A DNA stretch of 64,000 bases from Ptychodera flava (Eukaryota > Hemichordata > Enteropneusta > Ptychoderidae), in contig NC_091932.1 of NCBI RefSeq assembly GCF_041260155.1, positions 46,903,629-46,967,628 of the forward strand, in the 5' to 3' direction. The notes below the pieces were generated by a model that was given only the letters and a program-made list of their open reading frames with translations, was not told the DNA's origin and did not search any database. Positions 11,051 through 23,317 of this stretch are shown here, piece by piece (position 1 is the stretch's first letter; each line of letters starts with the position of its first letter). A program made the position numbers and the translations under genes.

Positions 11051-13487
11051 CAGGGCTCGAAATTAACTTTTTCCCCTGGTAGTCCACTTGGGCTACCATT
11101 TTCTGAAGTTGGTAGCCCAGTGAAAATGGCTAGTAGCCCATGCATATTTTAGTTTAGGGATATTGTTTTTCAATAAACAGACAAGAAAATCAATTTTTCA
11201 AGATTCTGCCCATGAAGTGAATTTTCTAGTCATTTGATGTGAATACTTACACACCTACAACCTAAAGGAAATAGGTATAAGCCCCCCCCCCCCCCCCCAA
11301 AAAAAAGATGTTTCCGGTACTTGACATTCTGCAAAAGTGATGCGGCGACACGCTTTTTTTTTTTCCTTTTTAGCTCACATTTGTTTATACCAATGTGAGT
11401 TTATCGTATAGGCTGAAGTCGATGGCGTCTATATGTATGTGTGTATGTATGTATGTACGTACAGTATGTCCGTCAACATCAAAAACACGCAAACCGCTGC
11501 ACGTTTCAGCTTGGCATTTCGTGTGTGGATGCATCCTGGGCTATAGATTGGATTTTGTTCAAATGAAGTCTGCGTTGCCAAAATTATGCAAATGAGCTTA
11601 CAAAATGTGAAAATGCTTAAGCATTAATAACTCAAGAACCGCTCTTTTGATTGCTTTGAAAATTTGTGTGCAAGTACCTTAGGTGAACCTTATACAGTTT
11701 TATAAATATTGTGATAGTATCCTTAATTTTGTACTTTTGCTGAATTTTTTGGTGATTTTTCTCATTTTCAGTAAAAATTATTCTTCTCTGAAACTGCCAG
11801 CCCAATCGCTCTCAAATTGGGGTTGTCTCTTTGCAAGGATGTTACTTTTCTAATTTGTTGAAATTATGACAAAATTAGGAAAATTACTATTTTTGAGCAA
11901 TTTTGTCATTTTTGGTCAAAAAATCTTAAACAGTATTTCCTTTTTAAAACCCCTGGACAGACAGCTTTCATATTTGGTACACAGACGTACAGAGATGACA
12001 ATAGTTAGATATGTTGAAATTGTCCTGAAATATACAAATTTGTATTTTTAAGACAATATTGTCATTTTTGGTCAAGAAAACTTTATCTCAAAATTACTTG
12101 TTTGATAGCTTTGTAATTTAGTATAAAGTCCCTTGTTTGATAGCTTTGTAATTTGGTATAAAGTCTCGAAAGATGTCGCTAGATAAATTTTCTGCTCAAA
12201 GTGATGGGAAACCCCAAAAATTTGTATATTTCAGGTAATTTTCTCAGTTTGTGACCTTAAATGACCTACACCAACCCAGGATATGTTGTGAGACAATTTT
12301 GAAGGCTGTGAACATAATTTTGTCATGTTTGGTATCATTTTGTAGGAAAATTTGATCCACAAAACAAAGCAAAGGTGATTTTTTTCATTTTGGACCAATT
12401 TTTGCAACTTTTCTATGTAAGACATACAAGAACCGATGAGAAATTTGGATCCAGGATAATTCCAGATGTTGTAATCACCGCCCACAGTGGAAGGCATTTC
12501 ACTATCTGTTACTACCTTAAGTGCTGTTTACATTAGAATGATAACACTCATGGCATTAATTAAAAAATATTCAAGGTTGTAAATGTACTTCCTGTCATTT
12601 GGTCTTATGTAATACCAAGGGTTGGAACATTTTATATTCAGGAGGGGGTAGGGTCTAGAATATTGATGATGTAGCATTACTTTTTTACCAGATCCCTTGT
12701 GCAATTTTTGCCCACTACCACCTTTTCTTTTTATCAAGCCTTTTGTTGTTGACATTTGCTTATGTATTTAGGATCTGCTTCTCCCATTGCTATAGAAGTT
12801 GATATGCATGTTCCTAAAGATGACCTCAAGTACCTAAGTTGGAGACCTTATTTGCGTTTGTCATTCTTGTTTTTCCTGGTTTAAATTTTTCTTGAATGGA
12901 CCAACTCAAACCGAATGTGAGCACATGGTGTCCTTGACGGTATTTTTTATTAACAATGCTGGTTTGGCACTATTGATGCAACAGTTATTGTCTTTTAACA
13001 CCGGCTGCATAATACTTTCGCTTTCTTTTTAGCATTTTGGACATGCAAACAGGGATATCAAGAATAGCTGTACTGATCAGTATGAAAACAAAAAAAATGC
13101 CATGAGGCACAGGTTCTGAAATGATGCACGCAGTGACCAGAAACAATCTATTTGGCCTAATGGACAACAGTGATACTCAAAAGTTCAGTGATCTACTGTC
13201 AGCTTGTTTCATTCTCAGAGTTTATTGAAAATTTTGATAGTTGTGATGACAACAACCACAACCTTCTCTGCATGTCAAGACTAGACATACTGTAGCAGTG
13301 CTAAAATAGACCATGGGCTTTCTGTATGGAGGAGGCAAGTACGTCAGTTCAGATATTGGACATTGCACGCCAAGTACTGACTGAATTTAATGGTAGTCCA
13401 TGTGGGATACCATTTCATGGATTTTGGTAGCCCCAGAGAAAAATTTGTAGTCTGTGGACGCGGGACTACCGCTAATTTCGAGCCCTG
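11051..13487. mobile_element. ~2.4-kb element with hAT-like terminal inverted repeats
   Basis: Perfect 15-bp ends: CAGGGCTCGAAATTA at 11051 and TAATTTCGAGCCCTG ending at 13487. Subterminal sequence is also related, with GGTAGTCC and GGGCTACCA blocks on both sides. No 8-bp target duplication is visible (TTTAAAAT left, TAATTGAT right), so the ends may come from different copies or the flanks may have decayed. No transposase is seen. The interior is older repeats (see 11366-12530), a C/A run at 11283-11306, and unassigned sequence to 13380. Confidence 0.55.
11366..12530 (+). repeat. Hairpin-headed dispersed repeat with degenerate tandem body
   Basis: It starts with an inverted pair (AGCTCACATTTG...CAATGTGAGTTTA), then GTATGTATGTATGTACGTAC, ACGTTTCAGCTTGGCATTT and several ~150-bp units containing AGCTTT(C/G)(A/T)ATTTGGTA. 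A 36-bp tandem duplication lies at about 12095-12168 (CTTGTTTGATAGCTTTGTAA twice). The head is related to the minus-strand repeats ending at about 16100 and 43677/46854. Confidence 0.5.
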
Positions 13488-13585
13488 TAATTGATATGAA
13501 ACAAATTGGGAGGTGTTTTCTCCTACATCGGAATGCTTCACACTGTCACTGCATTATTCGACAAAAAATTTGGCAAAGTCTAAAA

Positions 13586-13618
13586 CACGGTCCCTCCACA
13601 AATTGTGGAGGGACCGTG
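13586..13618. other. Perfect 16-bp-arm palindrome (hairpin)
   Basis: CACGGTCCCTCCACAA at 13586-13601 is followed by one base and its exact reverse complement at 13603-13618. Such a GC-rich perfect hairpin stands out from the AT-rich surroundings. It could be a very short palindromic element or the relic of an element end. Confidence 0.85.
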
Positions 13619-13903
13619 GTGACAACTTGTACAACCCATTTTGAAACTTCATGTACAGTAGTCATCAAAGTGAAGGAAAGCACTACATAATTATGCAAGG
13701 GTTGCATTAATAGATATCATGAAAATATTTGCTAAAAGTGGATGGTTTAACATATGGAATCGGTGACCTATAACAGTAATTATAGTATGATGAGAACCTG
13801 ATCATTGAATAGGACAAAGATGTGCTTATTGATATATCAGTGTTAGTTGAAAAATGTAAAATCCATTGTGAAAAAAAATTCAAGCCATTTTTGTTGACCT
13901 TAA

Positions 13904-14257
13904 AGGGACATGATCTGTAACTTTTGGCCGTTTTATTCAGTTTTCTGGTTCTGTGTCTCAACTACAGTTTACATCCCACTTCCTCTAGAATAATGAAATA
14001 TCCAATTTTCTACTTGTCAGCACAGCCTATATGTGTGCAATGGCCGTTGTTATTGTTGACAATGAATTCAAGTCCGGACGAGAATTCAATTTTCAACTAC
14101 CGTAAATAACAATGCTGACTGTACACATTTAGGCTCTCCTCACAAGTTGAAAAGTGGGTATTTCATCATGCTTCAATGGTTCACACCAGAAACTCTAGTT
14201 GATACACAGGACAAAATAACCCCAGAAAAATACTCAAAAGTGACAGCTCATGGAGCT
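13904..14257. mobile_element. TTAA-flanked ~355-bp MITE, copy 2
   Basis: TTAA at 13900-13903 and 14258-14261 flank AGGGACATGATCTGTAACTT on the left and a GTGACAGCTCATGGAGC right end. It is alignable along its length with copy 1 at 10263-10627. Confidence 0.7.
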
Positions 14258-14499
14258 TTAACTACGCATTGAAACAGAATACTTACAGCTACTTTGTCCC
14301 TTTGATGTATTATTGTAAATCAAAAATATCAGTGTCCGTAATTTTCCTATTTAATTTATGTACCAATTACTGTACAGTACTGAGATGGCTCTTGATATTG
14401 GGAATATTGATTTCAGTATATTTAGAAATTAAATATATTCAAAATGGCTTGAATGCTTTGGTGATTCTTTTCTCTATGCCAGACTGTAGTTAGGAAATC

Positions 14500-15065
14500 A
14501 AGGGGTACACAAGGGATCCTGCACAGCCGTGTACTAGGATGTGCACAGCTATGCTACATGGTTGCGCCAGCAGCCTAGTACATGCCAGATGAGCACAACT
14601 TTTATACCTGCATGTAATTTACGACCATATAAGACGCTATGTGTTTTGCAGTATACTGTTACACGATTGTGTGCCACATATCTGTAGCATGGATGTTTTT
14701 TACAATTGTGTAACGGAAATGTGTTCAACAGCCGCGTAACAGGGCTGTACACTACATCCATGTACCAGCACACCTTTCCACAACCGTGTGTAGCAGGAGC
14801 GTTGATTAATAAGACCTCTCACACAGTTGCACGCGGTCATGTTACACATGTTCAGTCATTGATTTTCACAGCTTTTCACACACCACTTTACCAGCCCTAT
14901 AGAAAATTGCTATGTAAAACAGTTGCGTTTTCAGCTCTGCCATGGTGTTTTTCACACCTATATGACAGTATTTTCCACACCAATGTAGCAGCTTATTAAT
15001 CTACAGGTACACACTCTCTACCAGCTCTTCCAACAGCAGTGTACTATACCTTTGAATCACAACTG
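14500..15065. repeat. Degenerate satellite rich in CAGC(T/C)GTGTA motifs
   Basis: Irregular repeats of CAGC(C/T)GTGTA, TGTAACAGGGCTGTACAC and TGTACCAGC occur every 20-40 bp in both orientations. A related stretch is at 16320-16720. 14260-14500 and 15065-15290 are unassigned. Confidence 0.5.
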
Positions 15066-15289
15066 TGCCACAGCTATGTACAAACCTACGCTCACTCATA
15101 GCCTAAATAGCCATCCATTTAAACCCTTTCATCCTGGATACATGTCTACCTTTATCATAAAAATACCGCAAATTATATGTTGTCGCTCACATTTGATCAG
15201 AATTGGTACATACCAGTACGGATACCAAAGATCAACAATAAATGTTGCGTTGATGTTATGACAATGATTTCTGCACAGTACAAGCACAA

Positions 15290-16100
15290 AAACAACAAGA
15301 AATATTTAAACCAGAAAAACAAGAATGACAAAAGTTGGACACACTGCCACAGAGAAATAGATGTTTTGATAAAATAAAGGCAAAAATTGTCCAAAAAACG
15401 CAAATATTGATATTTCACCGCATTTTTTGCAAACATCTTCTCAGCTTGTCAAAAGAGATGACCTGCAACATTTCGCGAAATCCATCGGCAATATAAATCA
15501 CTAGGCCATATGTATGTTGTAGTTACAGCACGCAATCTTATTTGCGCTAGTGATATGGATGTACATTGTATTCTCATACAGCGTCAAACTAAAAAAAAGT
15601 TATAAATCTGAAAATTTACTCAGAAAAAAAAATTGGTTAAGCTTTTCTCATTTTGAAAATTTTTTTTAGAAATTAATTGTCAAAGAAAAAATGTTCACAA
15701 TTTCATTTTGACCACCCCCCTCCCAAGGTCTAATGGTCCCTCAGTTTGAGCAGGTCTGTTAATATGTAACAATTCATAAACAATGACAGGAAATGACTCA
15801 AGGTCAGTGGAGTATCCTGTTTCAGTCATTGGCATGCCACCACTCCTGAACATGTCATTTGCAGAATTTCCCTTTTCTTACTTCATTTGCACATTTTTGA
15901 CACTGACGTGTTCATTTGAACAACGTGACATCTCAACCCCTGCATCTATCTGTACACCAAATACTGAGATGGTAGCTTAGGCGGTATGGGAAGCTTTTGC
16001 GTGTGACGGGACATACACACATAAATACAGACGCCACCGAACTCACCATATAGGTAAGCTCTTTTTGGTATTTATATAAATACCAAATATGAGCTAAAAA
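15290..16100 (-). repeat. Dispersed repeat, copy 1 (contains an empty insertion site)
   Basis: It matches 43110-43677 plus 46854-46885 in the same order: AGAAATATTTAAACCAGAAA at 15299, CAGGTCTGTTAATATGTA, GACAGGAAATGACTCAAGGT, a TCATTTGAACAACGTGACAT block, and GGAAGCTTTTGCGTGTGACG. It ends in a hairpin-forming TTTGGTATTTATATAAATACC...GAGCTAAAA. The hairpin end relates it to the head of the plus-strand repeat at 11366. Copy 2 is interrupted by a TIR element exactly within this hairpin. Confidence 0.7.
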
Positions 16101-16319
16101 ACAATGCTGTTGGACCAAATTAAGGCATTGAAAGGATTCATTACCCTCTGCCACAATTTTATGGTCTAAACCTATTGTTTTTTATGATAAAGTTGGGGCT
16201 GTATATAGAGAAATGGGGTGACAGGATTAAGGTATACCAAAATGACTCGAACCTTAATTGACAAAACTGACATATCTTCATATGTCAAGTATTGTTCATT
16301 TCAATTTTAACCTTTTAAC

Positions 16320-16720
16320 AGTAAGTGCACCAGAAGAGATGTGTATAGATAGCACTGGTACAGGATTAACGGAAATTGGGCTGGTACAGTATTATTCATA
16401 GAGCTGGTACATGCTATGAAAAAAAGGGATGGTACAGTGGTGTGTATTGGACTGGTACAGAAGTGTGGAAGCAGGCTGGTACTGGTTTGCGAAACTTAAC
16501 GCTGGAGTTGTAATATTTTAAAATTATATAACACAGGTGTCCACATCTATGCACATAGCTGTGTAAGCAGCTGTGTAACAGTTATGTTTTAACAATGCTG
16601 TAGCAGGAATATTTTTACACCCTAGTACAGACTGTGTTGCTTAACTGGGCTGGAACAGCCATGCACCCTTGTGTAGCATCCCTGTATTGCTACAAGGCTG
16701 TGTGGGTTCCCCTGTGTAAA
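16320..16720. repeat. Degenerate GCTGGTACAG repeat
   Basis: (G)CTGGTACAG recurs near 16355, 16381, 16403, 16452 and 16472, grading into CTGTGTAACAG motifs to about 16720. This is probably the same decayed satellite as 14500-15065. From 16720 to 19140 I find no gene, TIR pair or array. Confidence 0.45.
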
Positions 16721-19139
16721 TGCATCAAAAACAATGACAATCAGACACATTCATACGCATCAGATATCAGTCAACACTACTTTAATTTTATTGAACATCA
16801 AAATATAACACTTTATTCATGAAGTCAATCAATTCATACTACAATTGTCACCACACACCCCTGTCATCCACAATGTTAATTGGCCAGACCTGTCACTGAG
16901 CGTTTAGCAAGATACCAAGGCACTTTATCTGCTAAAAGTAAAATGAACCAGATTTTTGCCAAGTGTATACATGAAGAGAAGGAATTATGCAAGCAATGAA
17001 AACCATATGCCAGACAATCCATTGTATGTTTATACATTAGGGTAATAAATTTGTAAGAAAAACTAGAGAGGACCCAATGTAGTCCCAGCCATTTTTGTTC
17101 AATGCAAAATTGGTAAGGTTATGGGAAAACAAAATTGATTACAAGACATTGTGCTGTAAACCTTTTTCTTCCATCTGCTTTCCAACTAAATTATTCCTGG
17201 AATATCCCCTGACATGAAAGTTTCTCCCGACAATCACTTTCAGTATCCTGATGTGGGTGTGTTTGGGTCATGTGTAAACTTGGCAAACCACAAGTTTTGC
17301 TAAACACTCATGGCTGGCTGATTGATGATACTGGGGGATGAAAGTCACAGACCATCACTGTAAGGATCCTAAATAGGAAATGGCCCCTTTTGGAGAGACT
17401 TCTCTGTTAAAAAAAAGAGTACACAACTACTGCTCTCTTTATATCACTGGAAAGTGAATCTATTGTAGAACCAAAGTATATGCTTTTTGTTATTGTTTAC
17501 ATAAGAGTCATGTGTATAGGAAATTTAAATATCCTTTTAAAAATCATTTTTCCTCATTTCTGTGACAACATATTTGGCAGCATAAATAGCTCTTCTGGCA
17601 TTCTTGAAAAATGTGTGTCAGATTTTCACAATCTTTCATTTTAAAGATAAAGCCAGTTCATACCTTCACAAAAGATTGAAGGCCTGCACCAGAAATCTGA
17701 CAGAGTTTTCAAGCATCATAATATCTTTCAATGACAATTTTAACACAGGAAGTTGGGAACTGACTTTTGAAAGGATTTTTAAACTATCTGTCACATGACT
17801 CTTTAGTAAACAGTGACAATGAAACAAGCCAAGCTCGGTTAACAAATATTGGACCTTTCAAACAGTATATACTTTACAGGGAACCCTAGAACTAAGTCTT
17901 CTTCAGAGAATTTTGAATTTGAACAGGGCTAATTTGAACAGGGCTATTTACTGTCAAGCATCTTTACAGGATGCCCAGTGCTTGTACACATTTGTAAACA
18001 TTCAACGCAAAATACAACAATGAAATAGAGAACTGACTTTCTGTATCTTAACTTTTTAAATGTTCTACACTTGTTACGAAAAATTGCTGATACATGCTGC
18101 AGACTTTGGATGGAACTACCATCTTTTAACATAAAAAACACCATGTTAGTTAAATGATTGACAAATATCTAAAATGCTAAAAATATTCTTATTCAAGCAT
18201 GCATGAGAAATAAGTGCTTATGAAAAAACAACAATATGGCTAAATGTCCTCGCTATCCACATTTGATGAATTTCTGATTAATATGTACCAGTAGCTCTAA
18301 ACAGAAGTTTGACAATGGTTAACTTTAACAGGCAGTAACTTAACACCTTCACAGAAATGAATATACCAGAATTATTAGATTGGTAAAACAGACTGAAGGG
18401 AGATGGTCCTCATGTATTATGCCATCATCTGCCTTGATTCATACATGTATTATGACACTTCATATAGAGCCAGCCATCAACAATTGCAACTCTTGAACTT
18501 AATTACCTGTATTGCATGTAAAACTCATTATCACTGATGATTTATGTAAATAACTAACTAGTAATACAACACAACAAATAATGATACTTATCATAAGATC
18601 CTATATAGCTAACCTCAAACACAATGTGCTCACATAATTTGTAAATCATTCTCGATTTAAGTGTGCTGAGTGTGTCAAGTTTGATATCAACTTTATTGTG
18701 TTTTTTCCATATTTTACATAGTGGATACCACTGCACAAATCAGCAGGACAAACATACCATGATTAGTTTTTAATTTGACCAGTCCACTGATGCAATAACC
18801 AAATTATAATTAAAGTTATGATTAATAAATTGGACATTTTTCCACATGAAATGCCAGTGTTCTTATCTGCTTCAGTATCTATCCTGCATCAATTCACACT
18901 GAAAGAGAACATCTTGTTAACATTTGCATTGTTACCAAGCATTTGCATGTATGTTCTACCTGCTAATAAAAAATGAATAATCAACAGTCACCTTTCCTGT
19001 ACAATACAGTATCTTAATCCTCTTTCTTCCACGGGTCATTGACAATCAATGTCATGCAATTCCACTCCTGAGAAAGAGGACTAGTTTTGTGTACAGATGA
19101 TAAATGCTTATCATGAGGGCGAGTTGAGCTCTTGTGAGG

Positions 19140-19640
19140 CAACAATATTTAAGTATACAATAATCACAAATAACCTATTAAAGATCTATTAAATAAAATA
19201 TTATCAAAAAGTCATTGTTGATGACACAGTCCCCACTTGTTAATTGGTTGAGACGTGCCTGAGTTACGGCTAGGACATGAAAATATTGTAACAAAATGGC
19301 CGCAATGTGGCAATATTGGATCATATTGTGGAACACATGGACGTGCATATGTATGACATAGGTCAATGTCCTTATACCAACTTTGAATAAAATGGGTTGA
19401 AACATGTATGAGTTATGGCTCTGTACATGAAAAAATTGTAATAAATGGCCGCATGGCGGCCATATCGGATTTTACCACAAAACAAATCGACGTGCATATG
19501 TATGACACATGAAGTAATCCTTGTACCAGGTTTGAATGAAATCGCTCCAGGCATCTCTGAGATATCTGCATGAACGGACGGACGGACGGACGGACATGAC
19601 CAAACCTTTAAGTCCCCCCGGACGGTGTCCATGGGGACTA
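19140..19640 (-). repeat. Dispersed 'TCCCC(A)CGGAC / GATATCTGCATGAACGGACGG' repeat, minus strand
   Basis: Read on the minus strand it starts TAGTCCCCATGGACACCGTC near 19638, then runs through (CCGT)n, CAGATATCTCAGAGATGCCT, CATTCAAACCTGGTACAAGG, and a second internal GTTGGTATAAGGACATTGAC unit. It is the best-preserved copy along with 39548-39860. 19640-20140 is unassigned. Confidence 0.7.
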
Positions 19641-20144
19641 AAAAAGAGTGACTGTCTTCTATGCTACTGTAAAATAAAAGTTTTACACCACCTTCTCAAC
19701 TACACAGTTAACTGCTTTAGAACTGTTCAGGCTTTGTGAAAATTCACTTTAAAATACGACAATGGACAGGAATTTTCACACAACATTATGACATTTCCAG
19801 GTTTGTTTCCAACATACACAACCACAAAAGAAACAAAAAGTTGCCATAAATGGCTTGCTTTGATTTCGCCCAGGGCATATGGAATCAAACTGCTGCTGCA
19901 GTACATCTTAGATTAGTTAGAAAACATTCTAAATTCTGGCAGCCCAGAAGGTACTTTGCATTAATCACAGAGGAATGGTTTGAGGAGACCGGACGGTGTT
20001 GAAGACTAACATACTGTAATCTGGTATATTTTTCAGATTTTCTTAGTATTTTTTGTAATCCCTAAGAAACCAATGGTTCCATAAAGCAAACATTCTACCT
20101 AAGGAAGTATGACTAGCATAGCCCCTTTCAAGTCGCTTTGTATG

Positions 20145-20377
20145 TCAATACCTTCCAAACCCAGTGCCCTGGCATGATACTGTAGTGTCAAAACATCTCT
20201 TGAATTCTGAATACGTAGAGTGACTAACTGGCAGAATTACTTCTTCCGTGCAGACACCAGGATCAGGCAACTTATGGTGGTCAACTGACTGAACCTGATA
20301 AATATCTTCCATGGAACACTCCTATATCCAGTTAAAAACTGTAACACATCCAAGATGCTAGGTTCCGGTTCCACCAT
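20145..20377 (-). pseudogene. HECT E3 ligase C-lobe-like terminal exon (one frameshift)
   Basis: On the minus strand a good acceptor (T-rich tract, TTTAACCAG) at 20378 opens an exon reading SILDVLQFLTGYRSVP, which resembles the 'LQF.TG...VP' block of HECT C-lobes. After a one-frame shift near 20310-20320 it reads HHKLPDPGVCTEEVILPVS, HSTYSEFKRCFDTTV and a final GTGFGRY before the stop at 20145. In HECT enzymes this region carries LP.A.TC with the catalytic Cys; here the Cys of GVCTEE sits at that place. I could not find upstream exons in the window, so this may be a gene fragment or the last exon of a gene further upstream on the minus strand. Amphioxus and hemichordate genomes carry many G2E3-like HECT genes; that link is inference. 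Confidence 0.45.
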
Positions 20378-22000
20378 CTGGTTAAAATGAAAATGAAATT
20401 ACAATTATTTTTTATTGTATCGATGCAGAAACATTTGAATGACAAGCAGCCATTGACATTTCTTCATGACACCTGTCTGCACCTAGCTGACAACTGTTGC
20501 TAACCATCCAAGATGTTATTATGTATTTGCATATCTTTGAGCAAGTACCGGTATGAATGATATCAAAAGTCCTCTCTTCAATGTTATTTTCAATAGAAGC
20601 TTATTAGATGTTTGAAAAACTTAAGATGAATCTTTGAGTTGACTTTGAAAAGACGAAAAAATTAATTAAAGGGATCCTGAGACTTGGGACACGCCCACCT
20701 GCTACTTATACTCACTGTACCAGTTACACTACAGCATGAGGCATATTAGATTGTGTCAGAAAATAATTCAGTATGCACTGTGTATGACACATAATGTAGG
20801 TCTAAGACTGAACCATATTACACAGTGTTTCATCTAGGATACCACACCAGGGTGGGGGGGATTGGTCCCTTCCACTGGAATTTTCGAGGGGATTTCAAAA
20901 TTTTAGGGAACTTAACTTGTAACTTGTAAGGGTTTATTTGCACCGAAAAATAAGTTTGTCTGTTCACTGAATTCAAAAACAGGACCCATTGTGTGGGCCA
21001 TTGACACCACAGTTTGCTTGTGACTTTCATTGCATGCCGTCTGCACTGAACACGTTTCTGTGACAATAAAGTCCGATTGTTCGTGTCGATTTTGCTATTA
21101 GAATTATTTTCAGAGTGTTATGGACATCCATACAATGCATAAAAACTTCAGTTTGTCTCCTTTTCTCAATCGTACAGAGATAATGTGATTGTGACACAGA
21201 AACCGTATCGGGCTAGGGCAATGAACTTTGTGAACGTACACGTAACTCTCAACTGGCAGGCTTTCATATGCAAAATCAGCGTACGGAAAATTTACGCGTG
21301 GTATATTGTTTCAACAGCATTTTCATGAAGCAGATCAAAAGCCTAGATGAAACATGATTACATGGTGATCGAAAATCGGCAATTTTATTGATGACAATTG
21401 TGTTGGATTGACTGCGTATATTATTTCAGCACCCTGTCTTCTTGAACCGTACAATCGAAAATCGGCAGTTTACTGATGCCTGGCTTGAACTTTGAAGCAA
21501 CTAGATATCCTCGATATACCGAATGTAATCTTCAGAAAAGTCTGTACAAATAAAAAACGCATATGAAGGAGATATGTCAAAGTAACTTACCTATAGTATC
21601 ATTGGGATCGGTATGCGGTTTGTAATGCCGTTTGCGATTGCAGGCAATATATCCATGGTTTGACGTCATTTCTCCTGACGGCGAGACCTATTGTACGTTG
21701 AATATGTCGTCAAGTATACTCGTTCAATTTGCTACCATTTTATCAATGTTTGGATACCTTTTTTGGCGAAATTTCATCCAAAGTTTAGCAAAGAAACATG
21801 ACAGAGTAACCCTGAAGCTAATTCAATACGTGTAGATTAACGGTCGATGTGTCTTGCCGCTAACACTTTGACCTGCGTGACCTGGGTCATTTAGCGAATC
21901 TGACCAATCGCGGACAACTTTTCACATGATAAATGACGTCATCATGCGTGATGCAGCTAACCAACAACAACATGCAACGTACACGTTTTTCTCAAGGGTC
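20378..22000. other. No supported feature
   Basis: AT-rich intergenic or intronic sequence. Short open frames exist on both strands but none shows a recognisable motif, and no TIR pair or array is evident. Confidence 0.5.
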
Positions 22001-23211
22001 TATGATTTGATGTTCGGACCTGTGGGAGTAGCAAAAGTAGCGGTGCTCGGACCTACAAATATCAAAGGTAAAAGGGAGCACAGCTTAACATCTACAAATA
22101 TCAAAGGTAAAACGGAGCACAGCTTAACATCGAATGAACAATGATTCTGAGGAAGACACGTTGATAATTATAAGGCAACTTCTCATTGATGCACAGGGCT
22201 GTCCCGGCGTTTTTATATGTGTGCATACATATGCCCATAGGATTACGCTGATAGACTACATGTACCGGTACACATACACACGCGTACTCGATCAATTTTC
22301 TGAGCCGAGATCGCAAAACGGACGCACGCAAATTTTAATTAGAAAATGGACTGAACTCATTAAATACCTGACCGTCCTTATAACTTCACTCTACGAGAAA
22401 CGAAAACTCAACTACGGTGGTGCCTATATATACCTTGACTGGCTCATGTTTTGCTGCCAGTGAGCTGTTTCGAGCTGTGACAATTGTAGTGTCAACAAAG
22501 TTTTACTTCGAACGATTTTGAGCTGCATAACGGCTGTTGACCGATCGGCCAAGAGCTGCACAAGTATGCATTTCGTCTTCCAGAGACACTCGAATCTGCA
22601 GCAGACAAATGACAGCTCCAAATGCTCTCTGCAGATCTGCATTAAAGCTGGTTTGAGCTGTCACAGCTCTGAAACCAATCTGCTGCAGCTAAATGAAGAT
22701 CTGCACGTTTCCTACGGGAAGTCAAATGGTATTCCGATAACGCGAATTCAATAATCTTCTTCTTAAACGTGAGAATCCATACATCCTGGACCATGCCCAG
22801 ACCTCGTCCGGTCAAATCATGCTGCCAAGCATGATATCCTAACATCCTGGACCATGCCCAGACCTCGTCCGGTCAAATCATGCTGCCAAGCATGATATCC
22901 TAACATCCTGGACCATGCCCAGACCTCGTCCGGTCAAATCATGCTGCCAAGCATGATATCCTAACATCCTGGACCATGCCCAGACCTCGTCCGGTCAAAT
23001 CATGCTGCCAAGCATGATATCCTAACATCCTGGACCATGCCCAGACCTCGTCCGGTCAAATCATGCTGCCAAGCATGATATCCTAACATCCTGGACCATG
23101 CCCAGACCTCGTCCGGTCAAATCATGCTGCCAAGCATGATATCCTAACATCCTGGACCATGCCAGAGACCTCGTCGGTCAAATCATGCTGCCAAGCATGA
23201 TATCCAATACA
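22000..23211 (-). mobile_element. Possible 3' LTR of the BEL/Pao element
   Basis: This lies 107 bp beyond the pol stop. On the minus strand it would begin TGTATTGGATATCATG at 23211, contain the 61-bp array as U3, then a TATA box (GGTATATATAGGC, about 22423-22434), and end near GGTCCGAACATCA at about 22010. A 39-bp direct repeat (start 22053 and 22092, ATATCAAAGGTAAAA) falls in the presumed U5. No matching 5' LTR was found beyond 29373, and no clear polypurine tract precedes 23211. The assignment is therefore tentative and rests on position, a TG start and the TATA box. Confidence 0.35.
22781..23207. repeat. 61-bp minisatellite, seven copies
   Basis: Near-identical units start at 22781, 22842, 22903, 22964, 23025, 23086 and 23147. 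The last copy has small indels (CCATGCCAGAGACC). Each unit contains ATCATGCTGCCAAGCATGAT, an 8-bp-stem inverted repeat, and GGACCATGCCCAGACCTCG. The near-identity implies recent amplification. There are no variable spacers, so it is not a CRISPR array. Confidence 0.95.
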
Positions 23212-23317
23212 TCTATAACTTCATAGATAATCAAATGCTGAACGTAGTGGGTAGACTTGCCACTACTTGAGATCGTTGTTATTATAGCTGCTGGTAACTG
23301 CAACCACACCAATACCA

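Noticed and set aside
12774..12890. Exon-like stretch after TGTATTTAG (reads GSASPIAIEVDMHVPKDD)
   Set aside because: No matching donor or neighbouring exon in phase, and it lies inside a repeat element. Too weak to call.
11051..13487. 8-bp hAT target duplication
   Set aside because: The flanks TTTAAAAT and TAATTGAT share only three positions.
20830..21066. 78-codon minus-strand open frame
   Set aside because: Composition and motif-poor translation look like noncoding sequence; no family resemblance.
22781..23207. Regular repeats with internal hairpin considered as a CRISPR array
   Set aside because: Units are contiguous and near-identical with no unique spacers, and the genome is eukaryotic.
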